DNA of 64,000 nt from the NCBI RefSeq assembly GCF_004114915.1, contig NZ_CP022219.1:7036501-7100500 (forward strand), in the 5' to 3' direction. Origin of the DNA: Bradyrhizobium guangxiense (GTDB lineage Bacteria > Pseudomonadota > Alphaproteobacteria > Rhizobiales > Xanthobacteraceae). The notes beneath the pieces were generated by a model that saw nothing but the letters and a program-made list of their open reading frames with translations, made no database searches and had not been told where the DNA came from. Both the position numbers and the translations under genes were made by a program. Shown piece after piece: positions 26,367 through 36,230 of this stretch (position 1 is its first letter; every line of letters begins with the position of its first letter).

Positions 26367-26867
26367 TTAGTTTGCGAAGGCCGCGAACTCTCGCGCCACG
26401 GCCCGATAAACCTCACGTCGGAACGGCACCACGATGTCGGCGACGTGGTCGAGGCGCTCCCAGCGCCAGGCGTCGAATTCCACGGGTTGGCCGTTGCGCG
26501 GTGTCAGCGGGTCGATCTCCTCGTCGCGGCCGGTGAAGCGCAGCGCGAACCATTTCTGGCGCTGGCCGCGGAATTTGGCGAGGCGATGCGTCTGCGGGCC
26601 GTCGTAAGGCGGGAATTCGTAGGTGAACCAGTCGGTCTCGCCGAGATAGTCCGCGCTGACGACGTTGGTCTCCTCCCAGAGCTCGCGCATCGCAGCGTCG
26701 CGCAGGTTCTCGCCCTCGTCGACGCCGCCCTGCGGCATCTGCCAGTCGAGCCCCGGCAGGATGATCTCGGGCCCGTCGCCCTTGAAGCGGTGGCCGATCA
26801 GGACTTGGCCGTCGGCATTGAAGAGAGCGATGCCCACGTTGGGGCGGTAGGGTTTTTGATGGGGCAT
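26367..26867 (-). CDS. Nudix hydrolase, RppH-type (second of a tandem pair)
   Basis: A 166-residue Nudix protein with the box GGVDEGENLRDAAMRELWEE, preceded by DWQMPQ as in RNA pyrophosphohydrolase RppH and Ap4A hydrolases. The region GQRQKWFALRF is also RppH-like. These enzymes remove pyrophosphate from RNA 5' ends or cleave dinucleoside polyphosphates. The ATG at 26867 gives MPHQKPYRPNVG; the frame runs on upstream across the repeat but without homology. It is about 43% identical by eye to the next gene. Which of the two is the true RppH cannot be settled here. Confidence 0.88.
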   Translation of the reverse strand: MPHQKPYRPNVGIALFNADGQVLIGHRFKGDGPEIILPGLDWQMPQGGVDEGENLRDAAMRELWEETNVVSADYLGETDWFTYEFPPYDGPQTHRLAKFRGQRQKWFALRFTGRDEEIDPLTPRNGQPVEFDAWRWERLDHVADIVVPFRREVYRAVAREFAAFAN

Positions 26868-26883
26868 GTGCTTTCGCTCTCCG

Positions 26884-26986
26884 TCGTCGTTCCGGGGCGA
26901 TGCGCAGCATCGAACCCGGAACCTCGAGATTCTCAGGTGCGCAATTGCGCACCATAGTTCACGCTTCGCGTGCCCCGGAATGACGG
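26884..26986. repeat. Palindromic repeat, CATTCCGG family, degraded copy
   Basis: Outer arms GTCGTTCCGGGGC and GCCCCGGAATGAC, inner GAACCCGGAAC. It fills the gap between the two Nudix genes. The inner sequence includes the palindrome gtgcgcaattgcgcac. Confidence 0.75.
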
Positions 26987-26992
26987 CGGAGG

Positions 26993-27499
26993 TCAATCCT
27001 CCACCAGCGACGAAAATTCCTGCACCACGCGCTCGTAGACAGGGCGCTTGAAGGGGATGATCAGTCCGGTCAGGTTCTGCATCGGCTCCCAGCGCCAGCT
27101 CACGAACTCGGCCTTGTGGCCGCCGCCGCCGGGCTTCTCGACGTTGATCTCGCTGTCCTTGCCGGTGAAGCGCACCGCGTACCATTTCTGGCGCTGGCCG
27201 CGGTAGCGGCCTTTCCAGGCACGCCCGGCGACGGTGCGGGGAATGTCGTAGGTGAGCCAGTCCGGGCCCTCGCCGAGCCGCTCGACCGAGCGCACGCTGG
27301 TCTCCTCATAGAGCTCGCGCTTGGCGGCCTCCCAGGTGTCCTCGCCGGGATCGACGCCGCCTTGCGGCATCTGCCAGACATGGGTGTCGTCGACATGCTC
27401 GATGCCGCCGGCACGGCGGCCGATGAACACCAGGCCCTTCGGATTGATCAGCATCACGCCGACGCAGGTCCGGTAGGGCAGATCCTCGTAACGCGCCAT
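26993..27499 (-). CDS. rppH: RNA pyrophosphohydrolase, RppH-type Nudix hydrolase
   Basis: A 168-residue Nudix hydrolase. The Nudix box [20 protein letters not shown] has all catalytic Glu residues. [21 protein letters not shown] at the N-terminus and [13 protein letters not shown] later match RppH. The enzyme converts 5'-triphosphate mRNA ends to monophosphate and so starts RNase E-dependent decay. It lies downstream of ctpA and the deacetylase gene on the same strand, the usual alphaproteobacterial position. A paralogue follows. Confidence 0.88.
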   Translation of the reverse strand: MARYEDLPYRTCVGVMLINPKGLVFIGRRAGGIEHVDDTHVWQMPQGGVDPGEDTWEAAKRELYEETSVRSVERLGEGPDWLTYDIPRTVAGRAWKGRYRGQRQKWYAVRFTGKDSEINVEKPGGGGHKAEFVSWRWEPMQNLTGLIIPFKRPVYERVVQEFSSLVED

Positions 27500-27575
27500 T
27501 CCGCCAGACCTCTCGCGTGCTGTCGGTAGGACTTAACCGGTTCCGCGAAGAGCCGTGTCCGACCAATTCGTTGAT

Positions 27576-28799
27576 TTAGCTGGATTTTGATTTCAGCATC
27601 GCGGTTGTCAATGGCACCAAAAGAATACCCCGGTCGGCCAGCGTTTTGGTCCAGGCGGCGATACGCTCGATCGAGACGGGAAGCGCGGAGGCCGTACCGA
27701 CGGCGACGCCGCGCTCGCGCGCCGTCGATTCGAGCTTGTTCAGGGCGCGGTCGATCTCGGTCGGGGTCGGCACCACGTCGATCGCGATGTCGCCCTTGCC
27801 GAATGGCATGGCCTGGTTCGCGGCGGCCGGGGCTGCGATGCTGCGGGGCGAGGAGCCGTCGTCGAAGAAGCCGAGGCCGCGCTTGGCAGCCTCGCGGATG
27901 ATCGGCTGCATCGCCGGCTCCGTGGCGATGAAGCGGGCGCCCATGAAATTGGTGATGCCGGCATAGCCCTGCATCCGGCTCAGATGCCAGTACAGGCGGT
28001 CCATGTTCTGGTCGGCGCTGAGCGAGGTCAGCAGCGTCTGCGGCCCCGGGTCGTTGTCCGGGAAGTCGTAGGGCTCCATCGGAATCTGCAGGAAAATCTC
28101 GTGGCGCTGCGCGCGGGCCCGTTCGGCGAGCTTGCCGGGATCGGCGCCGTAGGGCGTGAAGGCCAGCGTGACCGCCGCCGGCAGCCTCATGATGGCATCT
28201 AGGGTCTTGGCGGCGCCGACGCCGAGCCCGCCGATCACGATGGCCACCACGGGCATCTTAACGGCCTTGGCGCGGTCGGCCTCCGCCGCATAGACGTTGA
28301 ACGGCTTCAGGTCGCCGGCGACCACCGGGATCATGCCGTAGCGTGACTTCTCCAGCAGCTTCGGATTGATCCCGGCCATGACGGGCGGCGGCGCGGACGC
28401 CGCCTCGCCCTTGTCGGCGGCATCGCCGCCCCCGATCACCACGTCGTGGCGGGCGCCGGTGGAGCCGTCGATCATGGTGACGGTCTTGTGCTCGCCGGGG
28501 GCGGCCTGCTTCGGGGCCTCCTGGGTGCCTTGCTTGCCCTCCGGCTTGCTCTCCGAGCCGTGGCCGGAGGCCGCCGGCTTCTCGTCCGTGGCATCGGGAG
28601 CGCGGATGGCGATCCGCGTCATTGGCTCCCCGCCGAGCGGGTCCTTGTTGAAGATGGCGAAGCCGGCAAAGGTGACGAGGAACAGGCTGAGCAGGACCGC
28701 GAGCAGCTGCGTGGCCGTGAACGGTGGCCGCAGCCGGCGTTTCCGGCGCGGCTTGTCCTGTCCGAGCGGGGCGCTCAGATCATCCGCCGTTTCAGTCAT
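27576..28799 (-). CDS. Divergent polysaccharide deacetylase (YibQ/DUF610 family)
   Basis: A 407-residue protein. It has a basic N-terminus, one membrane anchor (about residues 29-50), a low-complexity Lys/Glu/Ala linker to about 125, and a C-terminal NodB-like domain of the divergent polysaccharide deacetylase family (VAIVIGGLGVGAAKTLDAI, then a long barrel ending in VPLTTAMLKS). The family sits next to envC and ctpA in many proteobacteria and is thought to act on cell-envelope glycans; activity is not established. The catalytic domain should be periplasmic. Confidence 0.85.
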   Translation of the reverse strand: MTETADDLSAPLGQDKPRRKRRLRPPFTATQLLAVLLSLFLVTFAGFAIFNKDPLGGEPMTRIAIRAPDATDEKPAASGHGSESKPEGKQGTQEAPKQAAPGEHKTVTMIDGSTGARHDVVIGGGDAADKGEAASAPPPVMAGINPKLLEKSRYGMIPVVAGDLKPFNVYAAEADRAKAVKMPVVAIVIGGLGVGAAKTLDAIMRLPAAVTLAFTPYGADPGKLAERARAQRHEIFLQIPMEPYDFPDNDPGPQTLLTSLSADQNMDRLYWHLSRMQGYAGITNFMGARFIATEPAMQPIIREAAKRGLGFFDDGSSPRSIAAPAAANQAMPFGKGDIAIDVVPTPTEIDRALNKLESTARERGVAVGTASALPVSIERIAAWTKTLADRGILLVPLTTAMLKSKSS

Positions 28800-28891
28800 G
28801 CGCGATCCCGAATCACTGCAAATGACGATACCACGCCGAGGTCAAGCGGCGGCAGGCCGGGATAGGCCGGGGAGTCGGGAGTTCCAAACGA

Positions 28892-28918
28892 AAAGGGCGG
28901 CTTCCGGAGCCGCCCTTT
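28892..28918 (-). terminator. Rho-independent terminator after ctpA
   Basis: An 11-bp perfect stem (aaagggcggct with agccgcccttt), loop tccgg, followed on the minus strand by TTTCGTTT. It separates ctpA from the deacetylase gene. Confidence 0.8.
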
Positions 28919-28944
28919 GGGGAATCGCGTGAGACGCCGCCGAC

Positions 28945-30303
28945 CTAGTTCGCCGCTTTCGGCTTGTCGGTCGTCGCCTTGTTGTCGCCGCCCGGGGGGG
29001 GCGCGGCCGAGGCGCTGTTCTTGATGCCGTGGAGCAGGTCGCCGGCGAGCTTGAGCGCCTTGTCGTCCTTGGCGTCCGGCGGGACGTAGGACTGCGAGCC
29101 GGTCTTCTCGTCGCCGTCGTTCTTCAGATGGCCGCGCAGCGAAGCCTCGCCCTTGGTGTCGGTGCGCGACTTCAGCTCATCCGGCACGTCCTGGAGCACT
29201 TCGATGTCGGGCACGATGCCCTTGGCCTGGATCGACTTGCCCGACGGCGTGTAGTAGCGCGCCGTGGTCAGCCGAAGCGCGCCGTTGCCGCTTCCGAGCG
29301 GAATGATGGTCTGCACCGAGCCCTTGCCGAACGAGCGCGTGCCGACGATGGTCGCGCGCTTGTGGTCCTGCAGCGCGCCGGCGACGATTTCCGATGCCGA
29401 GGCCGAGCCGCCATTGACCAGCACGATGACCGGCTTGCCCTTGGTGAGGTCGCCCGCATGCGCGGTGCGGCGCTGGGTCTCCTCGGCGTTGCGGCCGCGG
29501 GTGGAGACGATCTCACCCTTCTCCAGGAACGAGTCGGAGACGGTGACCGCTTCCTCGAGCAGGCCGCCCGGGTTGTTGCGGAGGTCGATGATGTAGCCCT
29601 TCAGCTTGTCGCCAATCTGATTCGAGAGGTTGGCGACCTCGCGCTTCAGGCCTTCGGTGGTCTGCTCGTTGAAGGTGGTGATGCGGATATAGGCGATGTC
29701 GTCCTGCTCGACGCGCGCGCGGACCGAGCGGACGCGGATGTTGTCGCGCACCAGGGTGACGTCGATCGGATTGTCCTGGCCCTTGCGGATGATCTTGAGC
29801 TTGATCTTGGTGTTGACCGGGCCGCGCATCTTCTCGACCGCCTGGTTCAGGGTCAGGCCCTGCACCGCCTCGTCGTCGAGATTGGTGATGATGTCGTTGG
29901 CCATGACACCGGCGCGCGAGGCCGGCGTATCGTCGATCGGCGAGACCACCTTGATGAGGCCGTCTTCCATCGTGACTTCGATGCCGAGGCCACCGAATTC
30001 ACCGCGGGTCTGCACCTGCATGTCGCGGAAGCTCTTGGCGTCCATGTAGCTCGAATGCGGATCGAGGCCGGTGAGCATGCCGCTGATGGCGGATTCGATC
30101 AGCTTGGTGTCGTCGGGCTTCTCGACATAGTCGGAGCGCACGCGCTCGAAGACGTCGCCGAACAGATTGAGCTGGCGATAGGTGTCCGCGGTCGCGGCTC
30201 GCGCGCTGGAGCCCATGAACACCGCGCGCGGCTGGGTCACGAACAGCGTCAGCGCCGCGCCGGTGGCCGCGCTGAGGAGGATTACTGAAGTCTTGCGCAT
30301 CAT
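28945..30303 (-). CDS. ctpA: C-terminal processing protease CtpA (S41 family)
   Basis: A 452-residue exported serine protease. It has a signal peptide or anchor (residues 1-38), an N-terminal cap, a PDZ domain (about 95-185, with GEFGGLGIEVT) and a tail-specific protease domain. The catalytic Ser is in GGSASASEIVAGAL and the Lys in GTRSFGKGSVQ. Such proteases trim C-termini of periplasmic proteins and, in several bacteria, degrade peptidoglycan hydrolases. The ATG overlaps the stop of the envC-like gene (ATGA), so they are translationally coupled. Confidence 0.94.
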   Translation of the reverse strand: MMRKTSVILLSAATGAALTLFVTQPRAVFMGSSARAATADTYRQLNLFGDVFERVRSDYVEKPDDTKLIESAISGMLTGLDPHSSYMDAKSFRDMQVQTRGEFGGLGIEVTMEDGLIKVVSPIDDTPASRAGVMANDIITNLDDEAVQGLTLNQAVEKMRGPVNTKIKLKIIRKGQDNPIDVTLVRDNIRVRSVRARVEQDDIAYIRITTFNEQTTEGLKREVANLSNQIGDKLKGYIIDLRNNPGGLLEEAVTVSDSFLEKGEIVSTRGRNAEETQRRTAHAGDLTKGKPVIVLVNGGSASASEIVAGALQDHKRATIVGTRSFGKGSVQTIIPLGSGNGALRLTTARYYTPSGKSIQAKGIVPDIEVLQDVPDELKSRTDTKGEASLRGHLKNDGDEKTGSQSYVPPDAKDDKALKLAGDLLHGIKNSASAAPPPGGDNKATTDKPKAAN

Positions 30304-31625
30304 CCGCGAACCTTCTCGCCTTCATTTGCGGCCCACCATGGGCCTGGATCGATTGGAGTGCCGTCCTTACGGAACTCGACATACAGCACAGGTTGACTCG
30401 CGTTCGTAGCGAGAATGGAGGCGACTTGTGATGTCGACCCCATGGTCGCGACCGGCTCCCCCGTGAGCACAAACTGTCCGATGTTGACCGAAATGCGCTC
30501 CATCCCGGCGATCAGGACATGATACCCGCCCCCGGCATTGAGGATCAAGAGTTGTCCATAGCTGCGGAACGGGCCGGAATAGACCACCCAGCCGTCACAC
30601 GGCGTTGTGACCTGGGAGCCGGGCTTGGTCGCCAGCGAAATGCCCTTCTGGACCCCGCCGACTCCGTCGGAACCGCCAAAGTCCCTGATCTTGTTACCGT
30701 TAACCGGAAGCGGGAGGAGACCCTTGGCTGAGGCGAAGGCGATGGCTGGTGTGGTGCGGGAGCGGTCCTTGAAAGCAGCCGGGCCCGACTTGGCGCTGGC
30801 GGCTGCCTTGGCCTCGGCTTGCCTCGCGGCCTCGGCGGCTTTCTCGGCGGCCTTGGCGGCGCTTTGCAGATCCTGCTCCATCTTGGTGATCAGGCCCTGG
30901 AGATCGCCGACCTGCTTTGACAGCATGATCGCGCGCGCGTTCTCCGCGTCGAGGTCCTTTTCGCGTGCCGCCTGCTGGCGCTGCCGCTCGTCGACGAGGG
31001 CGGTGAGCCGGGTCTGGTCGCTCCTGACCCTGTCTCGGTCGGAGGCGAGCTGGTCGCGCTCGGTGGCGATGGTCTTGCGCAAGGCCACGAGTTCGCCGAG
31101 CTCGCTCGCGATCCTTTCGGCGCGGCCGCGCAATTCCGGCACCACGGCGCCGAGCAGCATCGCGGTGCGCAGCGATTGCAGCGCATCTTCGGGCCGCACC
31201 AACAGCGCGGGCGGCGTGCGCCGTCCAGCCCGCTGCAACGCCGCCAATACCTCGACGATGTCGGCGCGGCGCGAATCCAGCGAAGCGCGCACCTCCTGCT
31301 CACGGCCGTTCAGGTTTCGCAGCCGCGCTTCGGTGTCGTCGATCTTGGTTTCGACCGTGCGCACATTGGCGGCGGTGTCGATCAGCTGCTGATTGAGCTG
31401 GGTGCGGTCCCTGCCGAGCGCGGTGATCTCGGCCTTGAGCTTGGCCTGCGCCTCCTCCGCGCTCTTCTGCCTGGCGCGCGCGGCTTCCAGCTCCTGCTCG
31501 CGCTGCTTGATGGCATCGGGCGAGACGGCTGCAGTCTGTGGCGCGGGCGCTGCTGTCTGAGCTTGCGCGAGGCTTGCGCCGGCAACGCTTGTGATCAGCA
31601 AGAGGTTGAGGAGCGGCGCTCGCAT
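30300..31625 (-). CDS. EnvC-like murein hydrolase activator (degenerate LytM domain)
   Basis: A 441-residue periplasmic protein. It has a signal peptide (MRAPLLNLLLITSVAGASLAQA), long coiled coils (about residues 30-260) and a C-terminal M23/LytM fold. The metal ligands of active M23 peptidases are missing: HxxxD is replaced in GGVQKGISLA and HxH by LYVEFRKDG. This matches EnvC, which activates amidases instead of cutting murein itself. The ATG at 31625 is preferred to a TTG at 31637. It sits between rlmH and ctpA, a conserved order. Confidence 0.88.
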   Translation of the reverse strand: MRAPLLNLLLITSVAGASLAQAQTAAPAPQTAAVSPDAIKQREQELEAARARQKSAEEAQAKLKAEITALGRDRTQLNQQLIDTAANVRTVETKIDDTEARLRNLNGREQEVRASLDSRRADIVEVLAALQRAGRRTPPALLVRPEDALQSLRTAMLLGAVVPELRGRAERIASELGELVALRKTIATERDQLASDRDRVRSDQTRLTALVDERQRQQAAREKDLDAENARAIMLSKQVGDLQGLITKMEQDLQSAAKAAEKAAEAARQAEAKAAASAKSGPAAFKDRSRTTPAIAFASAKGLLPLPVNGNKIRDFGGSDGVGGVQKGISLATKPGSQVTTPCDGWVVYSGPFRSYGQLLILNAGGGYHVLIAGMERISVNIGQFVLTGEPVATMGSTSQVASILATNASQPVLYVEFRKDGTPIDPGPWWAANEGEKVRG

Positions 31626-31658
31626 CGCTTCAGGCAAAGGTGCTCGTTGTGGCGCGCA

Positions 31659-32141
31659 TCACGCGCGGTGATAGGGATGGCCGGCCAGAATGGTGGCGGC
31701 CCGGTAAAGCTGTTCCAGAAGCATGACGCGGACCATTTGGTGCGGCCAGGTCGCAGAGCCGAACGCGATCGCGAGCTTGGCCTTACGGCGCAATTCGGGC
31801 GAAAGTCCGTCCGCCCCTCCGATCACGAAGATAGTATGTCCGGCGCCTTCGTCTCGCCAGCGCGACAGATGCCGTGCGAATACGGTGGAATCGAGATTTT
31901 GCCCGCGCTCGTCCAGCGCCACCAGGATCGACTTTTCAGGAATATGCGCCGAGATCGCCGCGGCCTCCTCGGCCATCCGCGTCGCGGTGTCGCGCGCCCG
32001 GCTTTCGGGGATTTCGTGGACCGTGAGCTCGCGGAATCCGAGCTTGCGGCCAACCTCGTCGAACCGCTCGAAATAGCGGTCGGCAAGCTCCCGTTCGGGG
32101 CCCTGCTTCAGCCGGCCCACCGCAATGACAGCAACACGCAT
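31659..32141 (-). CDS. rlmH: 23S rRNA (pseudouridine1915-N3)-methyltransferase RlmH
   Basis: A 160-residue SPOUT methyltransferase. It methylates the pseudouridine at 23S position 1915 on assembled 70S ribosomes. The SAM-binding knot region is FVIGGADGLSPELRRKA followed by WPHQMVRVMLLEQLYRA. Length is standard. It lies 33 bases upstream of the envC-like gene on the same strand and 95 after rsfS. Confidence 0.95.
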   Translation of the reverse strand: MRVAVIAVGRLKQGPERELADRYFERFDEVGRKLGFRELTVHEIPESRARDTATRMAEEAAAISAHIPEKSILVALDERGQNLDSTVFARHLSRWRDEGAGHTIFVIGGADGLSPELRRKAKLAIAFGSATWPHQMVRVMLLEQLYRAATILAGHPYHRA

Positions 32142-32236
32142 GATATTTTCAGGGTCGCGTTTTCAACACCGCGCGCGTGAAGCGCGCGCACGACGCTAGC
32201 ATGCGCGTCAGCCGATTCGAAATCGGCTCAGCGAGC

Positions 32237-32659
32237 CTAGATCGCCTTCGCCGCCCCTGGGCCCTGCGTGTACAATCGCTCGAGATTGTAGAACTCGCGG
32301 ACCTCGGGTCTGAACACGTGCACGATCACGTCGCCGGAATCGATCAGCACCCAGTCGCAATTGGGCAAGCCCTCGACATGGATGGTCTTGATGCCGTTTT
32401 CCTTCAGGCTCTTGGTGACGTTTTCCGCGATCGCGCCGACGTGCCGGTTGGCCCGGCCGGTGGTGACGATCATGTAGTCGGAGTACGCCGATTTGCCGCG
32501 AAGGTCGATGGTGACCGTCTCTTCCGCCTTCATGTCCTCGAGGCGGGAGAGGATCAGGCTCAGCGTCTTGTCGGCGTCGGGTTGCGCCTTCAAGGCCGCA
32601 GCTTTGGTCGATGTTTTACGCGTCGGCTTGGCAACCTTGGGTAAAACAGACTTGGACAA
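32237..32659 (-). CDS. rsfS: Ribosome silencing factor RsfS
   Basis: A 140-residue RsfS/Iojap protein that binds ribosomal protein L14 and blocks subunit joining when nutrients are scarce. The core is DLRGKSAYSDYMIVTTGRAN, followed by GLPNCDWVLIDSGDVIVHVF and REFYNLERLY. The start is unsure: the only candidate giving the basic N-terminal tail is a TTG at 32659, with no ribosome-binding site, and the next ATG is within the core domain. The neighbours nadD and rlmH are the usual ones. Confidence 0.9.
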   Translation of the reverse strand: MSKSVLPKVAKPTRKTSTKAAALKAQPDADKTLSLILSRLEDMKAEETVTIDLRGKSAYSDYMIVTTGRANRHVGAIAENVTKSLKENGIKTIHVEGLPNCDWVLIDSGDVIVHVFRPEVREFYNLERLYTQGPGAAKAI

Positions 32660-32801
32660 TACAGATGTGGTCAGGGACCATTCCTTTCACTGTATCGCGA
32701 ACGCCGAATCCGGCGCCCACCGGTTACACTACATCATGTGGGGTTAAGGGTTTCAATATGCCAGAGAGGCGGAAGCCCACACCACCGCCGTACACTCCGT
32801 C

Positions 32802-33452
32802 TCATGTCGTACCTTTCCAGCTCCCGTCCGGGTTCCGTAAGCCCGTCGAGGACAGGTTCAGCTTCAATCCGGTCAGGAACACCCAGGCCGGCGCCGGCCG
32901 ACCTGCAAGCAGCGCTGCCTTATTCTCGGGCAGACGGTAGCGCGATAACGCCTGGGCTGCGGGCGAGGCGAGGGCGCGAAAACTCCGGGGCGGACGATCG
33001 ATGACCGCGAGCGGGACCTGAGCGGCGATGCGTCGCCAGTCCTGCCACCGGTGGAATTGAGCGAGATTGTCGGCGCCCATGATCCAGACAAAGCGCAAGC
33101 CGGGAAAGCGGCGGCGCAAGGGGTTGATCGTGTCGATAGTGTAGCGGGTACGGATGACGGATTCGAGACAGCTGACCTCGATGCGTGGATCATCGGCGAC
33201 ATCACGCGCGGCCTGCATGCGCTCGCCGAGCTCATGCAGATTGCCGTTCTCCTTCAGCGGATTGCCCGGTGTGACCAGCCACCAGACGCGATCCAGTTGC
33301 AAGCGCTTGAGGGCGAACTGGCTGATGGCGCGATGCGCCTGGTGCGGCGGATTGAACGAGCCGCCGAGCAGGCCGATGCGCATGCCTTGCGTGTGAGGCG
33401 GGACTGCCTGCGACACGAAACGCGGCACGACGAAATGGTTGCTCAATGCCAA
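32802..33452 (-). CDS. nadD: Nicotinate-nucleotide adenylyltransferase
   Basis: A 216-residue NadD. It adenylates nicotinate mononucleotide in NAD synthesis. The nucleotidyltransferase motif [11 protein letters not shown] and the C-terminal [10 protein letters not shown] (the ISSTxIR-like motif) are present. I use a TTG at 33452, which has GAGG eight bases upstream; an ATG at 33383 (MRIGLLGG) is the alternative and would give 193 residues. It follows proA by 13 bases. Confidence 0.93.
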   Translation of the reverse strand: MALSNHFVVPRFVSQAVPPHTQGMRIGLLGGSFNPPHQAHRAISQFALKRLQLDRVWWLVTPGNPLKENGNLHELGERMQAARDVADDPRIEVSCLESVIRTRYTIDTINPLRRRFPGLRFVWIMGADNLAQFHRWQDWRRIAAQVPLAVIDRPPRSFRALASPAAQALSRYRLPENKAALLAGRPAPAWVFLTGLKLNLSSTGLRNPDGSWKGTT

Positions 33453-33465
33453 CGCCTCGCGACGT

Positions 33466-34773
33466 TTACGGCCGCGTCTGGCCGGTGCCGTGGACGCGAT
33501 ATTTGAAGCTCGTCAATTGCTCGGCGCCGACCGGACCGCGGGCGTGGAATCGGCCGGTGGCAATGCCGATCTCGGCGCCGAAGCCGAACTCGCCGCCATC
33601 GGCGAACTGCGTCGAGGCGTTGTGCAGCACGATTGCGGAATCGACCTCGCTGAGGAATTTCTTCGCCGCAGCTTCATCTGCGCTCACGATCGCATCGGTG
33701 TGGTGCGAGCCGTGGTTGTGGATATGCGCGATGGCGCCGTCGACGCCATCCACCACTTTTGCGGCGATGATCGCGTCGAGATATTCGGTGTCCCAATCGT
33801 CTTCGTTGGCAGGTTTTACGCGCGCGTCTGCTTTCTGTACCGCATCGTCGCCGCGCACTTCGCAGCCGGCCTCGATCAGCATCTCGACCAGCGGCTTCAG
33901 GTTGTTGCCGGCGGCGGCGCGATCGATCAGCAGCGTCTCGGCCGCGCCGCAGACGCCGGTGCGGCGCATTTTCGCGTTGAGCACGATCGACTTCGCCATG
34001 GCAAGGTCGGCGCTGGCATCGACATAGACGTGATTGACGCCTTCGAGATGTGCGAACACCGGCACGCGCGCCTCCTGCTCGACGCGCGCGACGAGGCTCT
34101 TGCCTCCGCGCGGCACGATCACGTCGACGGTGCCGTTGAGGCCCGACAGCATCATGCCGACCGCGGCGCGGTCGCGCGTCGGCACCAGCGTGATCGCGGC
34201 TTCGGGCAGGCCGGCCTCGCGCAGGCCCTGCACCAGGCAGTCATGGATCGCGCGGCAGGAGCGGAAACTGTCGGAGCCGCCGCGCAGGATCACGGCATTA
34301 CCTGATTTCAGGCACAGCACACCGGCATCGGCAGCAACATTGGGCCGGCTCTCAAAAATCACGCCGACGACGCCGAGCGGCACGCGCACACGCTCGATGG
34401 TCATGCCGTTCGGCCGCTGCCAGCTCTCGGTGACGATACCGATGGGATCGGCAATGCCGCGCACGATGCCGATGCCCTCGGCCATAGCCTCGACGCGCGC
34501 TGGCGTCAGCGTCAGGCGGTCGATGAAGGAGGAGGTGGCATTGCCGGAGGCGCGGGCCTCCGCGACGTCCTCGGCATTGGCGGCGAGGATCGCCGCAGTG
34601 TTGCTGCGGATCGCCCGCTCCATGGCCTCGAGCGCCCGGTTCTTCTGCTCCGGCGGCGCCAGCGCCAGCACGCGCGCGGCAGCGCGCGCACGGGTTCCGA
34701 GATCGGACATCAGCGCCTGGAGATCGCCGGTCCGATCGGCATTGCCGTCGACGGCTTTGAGGGGGGCGGCCAT
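33466..34773 (-). CDS. proA: Gamma-glutamyl phosphate reductase
   Basis: A 435-residue aldehyde-dehydrogenase-fold enzyme, the second step of proline synthesis from glutamate. The active-site Cys lies in [13 protein letters not shown]. The conserved FESRPNV and [13 protein letters not shown] segments are present. It is transcribed after proB with a 135-base gap that holds only a weak hairpin near 34891-34910. Confidence 0.96.
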   Translation of the reverse strand: MAAPLKAVDGNADRTGDLQALMSDLGTRARAAARVLALAPPEQKNRALEAMERAIRSNTAAILAANAEDVAEARASGNATSSFIDRLTLTPARVEAMAEGIGIVRGIADPIGIVTESWQRPNGMTIERVRVPLGVVGVIFESRPNVAADAGVLCLKSGNAVILRGGSDSFRSCRAIHDCLVQGLREAGLPEAAITLVPTRDRAAVGMMLSGLNGTVDVIVPRGGKSLVARVEQEARVPVFAHLEGVNHVYVDASADLAMAKSIVLNAKMRRTGVCGAAETLLIDRAAAGNNLKPLVEMLIEAGCEVRGDDAVQKADARVKPANEDDWDTEYLDAIIAAKVVDGVDGAIAHIHNHGSHHTDAIVSADEAAAKKFLSEVDSAIVLHNASTQFADGGEFGFGAEIGIATGRFHARGPVGAEQLTSFKYRVHGTGQTRP

Positions 34774-34908
34774 GGGAGTTCAACCTTCTGCTAAGGGCCT
34801 CTCCTAGCACGGAAATCCCGCTTTTGCGAAGGGCGGGGAAGGTATGGCAGGGCTTCAAGCTGGCCGTTTCCTGGGTCAGTGGCCAGCAGGAAGGGGCCGT
34901 AGCGGCCC

Positions 34909-36030
34909 TTACCCGCCGACCACCAGATCGTCGCGGTGGATCATCTCAGATCGCCCGCTGATGCCGAGGATCGCCATCACGTCGGGGGTAGAGCGGCCCC
35001 TGATCCGCTCGGCCTCGTCGGCATCGTAGGCGATCAGGCCGCGGCCGATCTCGCTGGTGTCGGGGCCGCGCACGATCACGGCATCGCCGCGGGCGAACTG
35101 GCCCTCGACCTTGATCACGCCGGCCGGCAGCAGGCTGGCGCCAGCGCGTAGCGCCGTCACCGCCCCGGCATCGATCGTCAGCGTGCCCTTCGGCTCGAGC
35201 GTGCCCGCGATCCAGCGCTTTCGCGATGTGATGGGATTGGCCGGTGTCAGGAACCAGGTGCAGCGGCCGCCATCGGCGATCGCCTGTAGGGGATGCTCGA
35301 TCTTGCCGGAGGCGATCAGCATATGCGTGCCGCCCGTCGTCGCGATCTTGGCAGCCTCGACCTTGGTGCGCATGCCGCCGCGCGACAGCTCGGACTCGGC
35401 GTCGCCTGCCACCGCCTCGATCTCCGAGGAGATGCTTTCGACCACCGGAATGAGCTTGGCGCCCGGGTTGTTCTTCGGCGGAGCGTCGTAGAGGCCATCG
35501 ATGTCGGACAGCAGCACGAGCAAGTCGGCGCTCGCCATGGTGGCGACGCGCGCGGCGAGGCGGTCGTTGTCGCCGTAGCGGATCTCGTTGGTCGCCACGG
35601 TGTCGTTCTCGTTGATCACGGGGATGGCGCGCCATTCCAGCAGCTTGCCGATGGTCGAGCGCGCGTTGAGATAGCGGCGGCGCTCCTCGGTGTCCTGCAG
35701 CGTCACCAGGATCTGGCCGGCGCCGATGCCGTGCGCCCCGAGCACCTCGGACCAGATCCGCGCCAGCGCGATCTGGCCGACGGCGGCGGCGGCCTGGCTC
35801 TCTTCCAGCTTCAGCGGGCCGCGCGGCAGCTTGAGGCGGCTGCGGCCGAGCGCGATCGAGCCCGAGGACACCACGAGAACGTCGCGTCCTTCCTTGTGCA
35901 GCTTGGCCATGTCGTCGGCGAGCGCGGCGAGCCAGGACGCCCGCACCTCGCCCTTGTCGGAATCGACCAGCAGCGCGGAGCCGACTTTGACGACGATGCG
36001 GCGGAATTGACTGAGTTCGGGGCTGGCCAT
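34909..36030 (-). CDS. proB: Glutamate 5-kinase
   Basis: A 373-residue protein: an amino-acid kinase domain (residues 1-260, starting with [12 protein letters not shown] and including the ENDTVA substrate loop) and a C-terminal PUA domain (about 280-370). It makes gamma-glutamyl phosphate for proline synthesis and is normally feedback-inhibited by proline. The ATG at 36030 begins [11 protein letters not shown]. The frame is open 59 codons further, but that part is proline-rich and unlike ProB. Confidence 0.96.
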   Translation of the reverse strand: MASPELSQFRRIVVKVGSALLVDSDKGEVRASWLAALADDMAKLHKEGRDVLVVSSGSIALGRSRLKLPRGPLKLEESQAAAAVGQIALARIWSEVLGAHGIGAGQILVTLQDTEERRRYLNARSTIGKLLEWRAIPVINENDTVATNEIRYGDNDRLAARVATMASADLLVLLSDIDGLYDAPPKNNPGAKLIPVVESISSEIEAVAGDAESELSRGGMRTKVEAAKIATTGGTHMLIASGKIEHPLQAIADGGRCTWFLTPANPITSRKRWIAGTLEPKGTLTIDAGAVTALRAGASLLPAGVIKVEGQFARGDAVIVRGPDTSEIGRGLIAYDADEAERIRGRSTPDVMAILGISGRSEMIHRDDLVVGG

Positions 36031-36230
36031 GTGCGTATGTGTGTTGGCGCGTTTGGGCGGTCTGCTCTGCATTGGAAACGGCGGAGCGGAAAGGGCGGCG
36101 CCGGTCGAGGCCTGCTTTTGCAGCAGGACGATGGCCGACGCAAGGCAGGCGGAATGGTAAACGGGCCTTGTCTTGGGCAACGGCCCGGTTCTAATGCCAG
36201 CAACCAATAATGGGCTGGAGAGGACGTCAA

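Noticed and set aside
34891..34912. Hairpin after proB as a terminator
   Set aside because: The stem has a bulge, overlaps the stop codon and has no T-run, so I did not list it as a feature.
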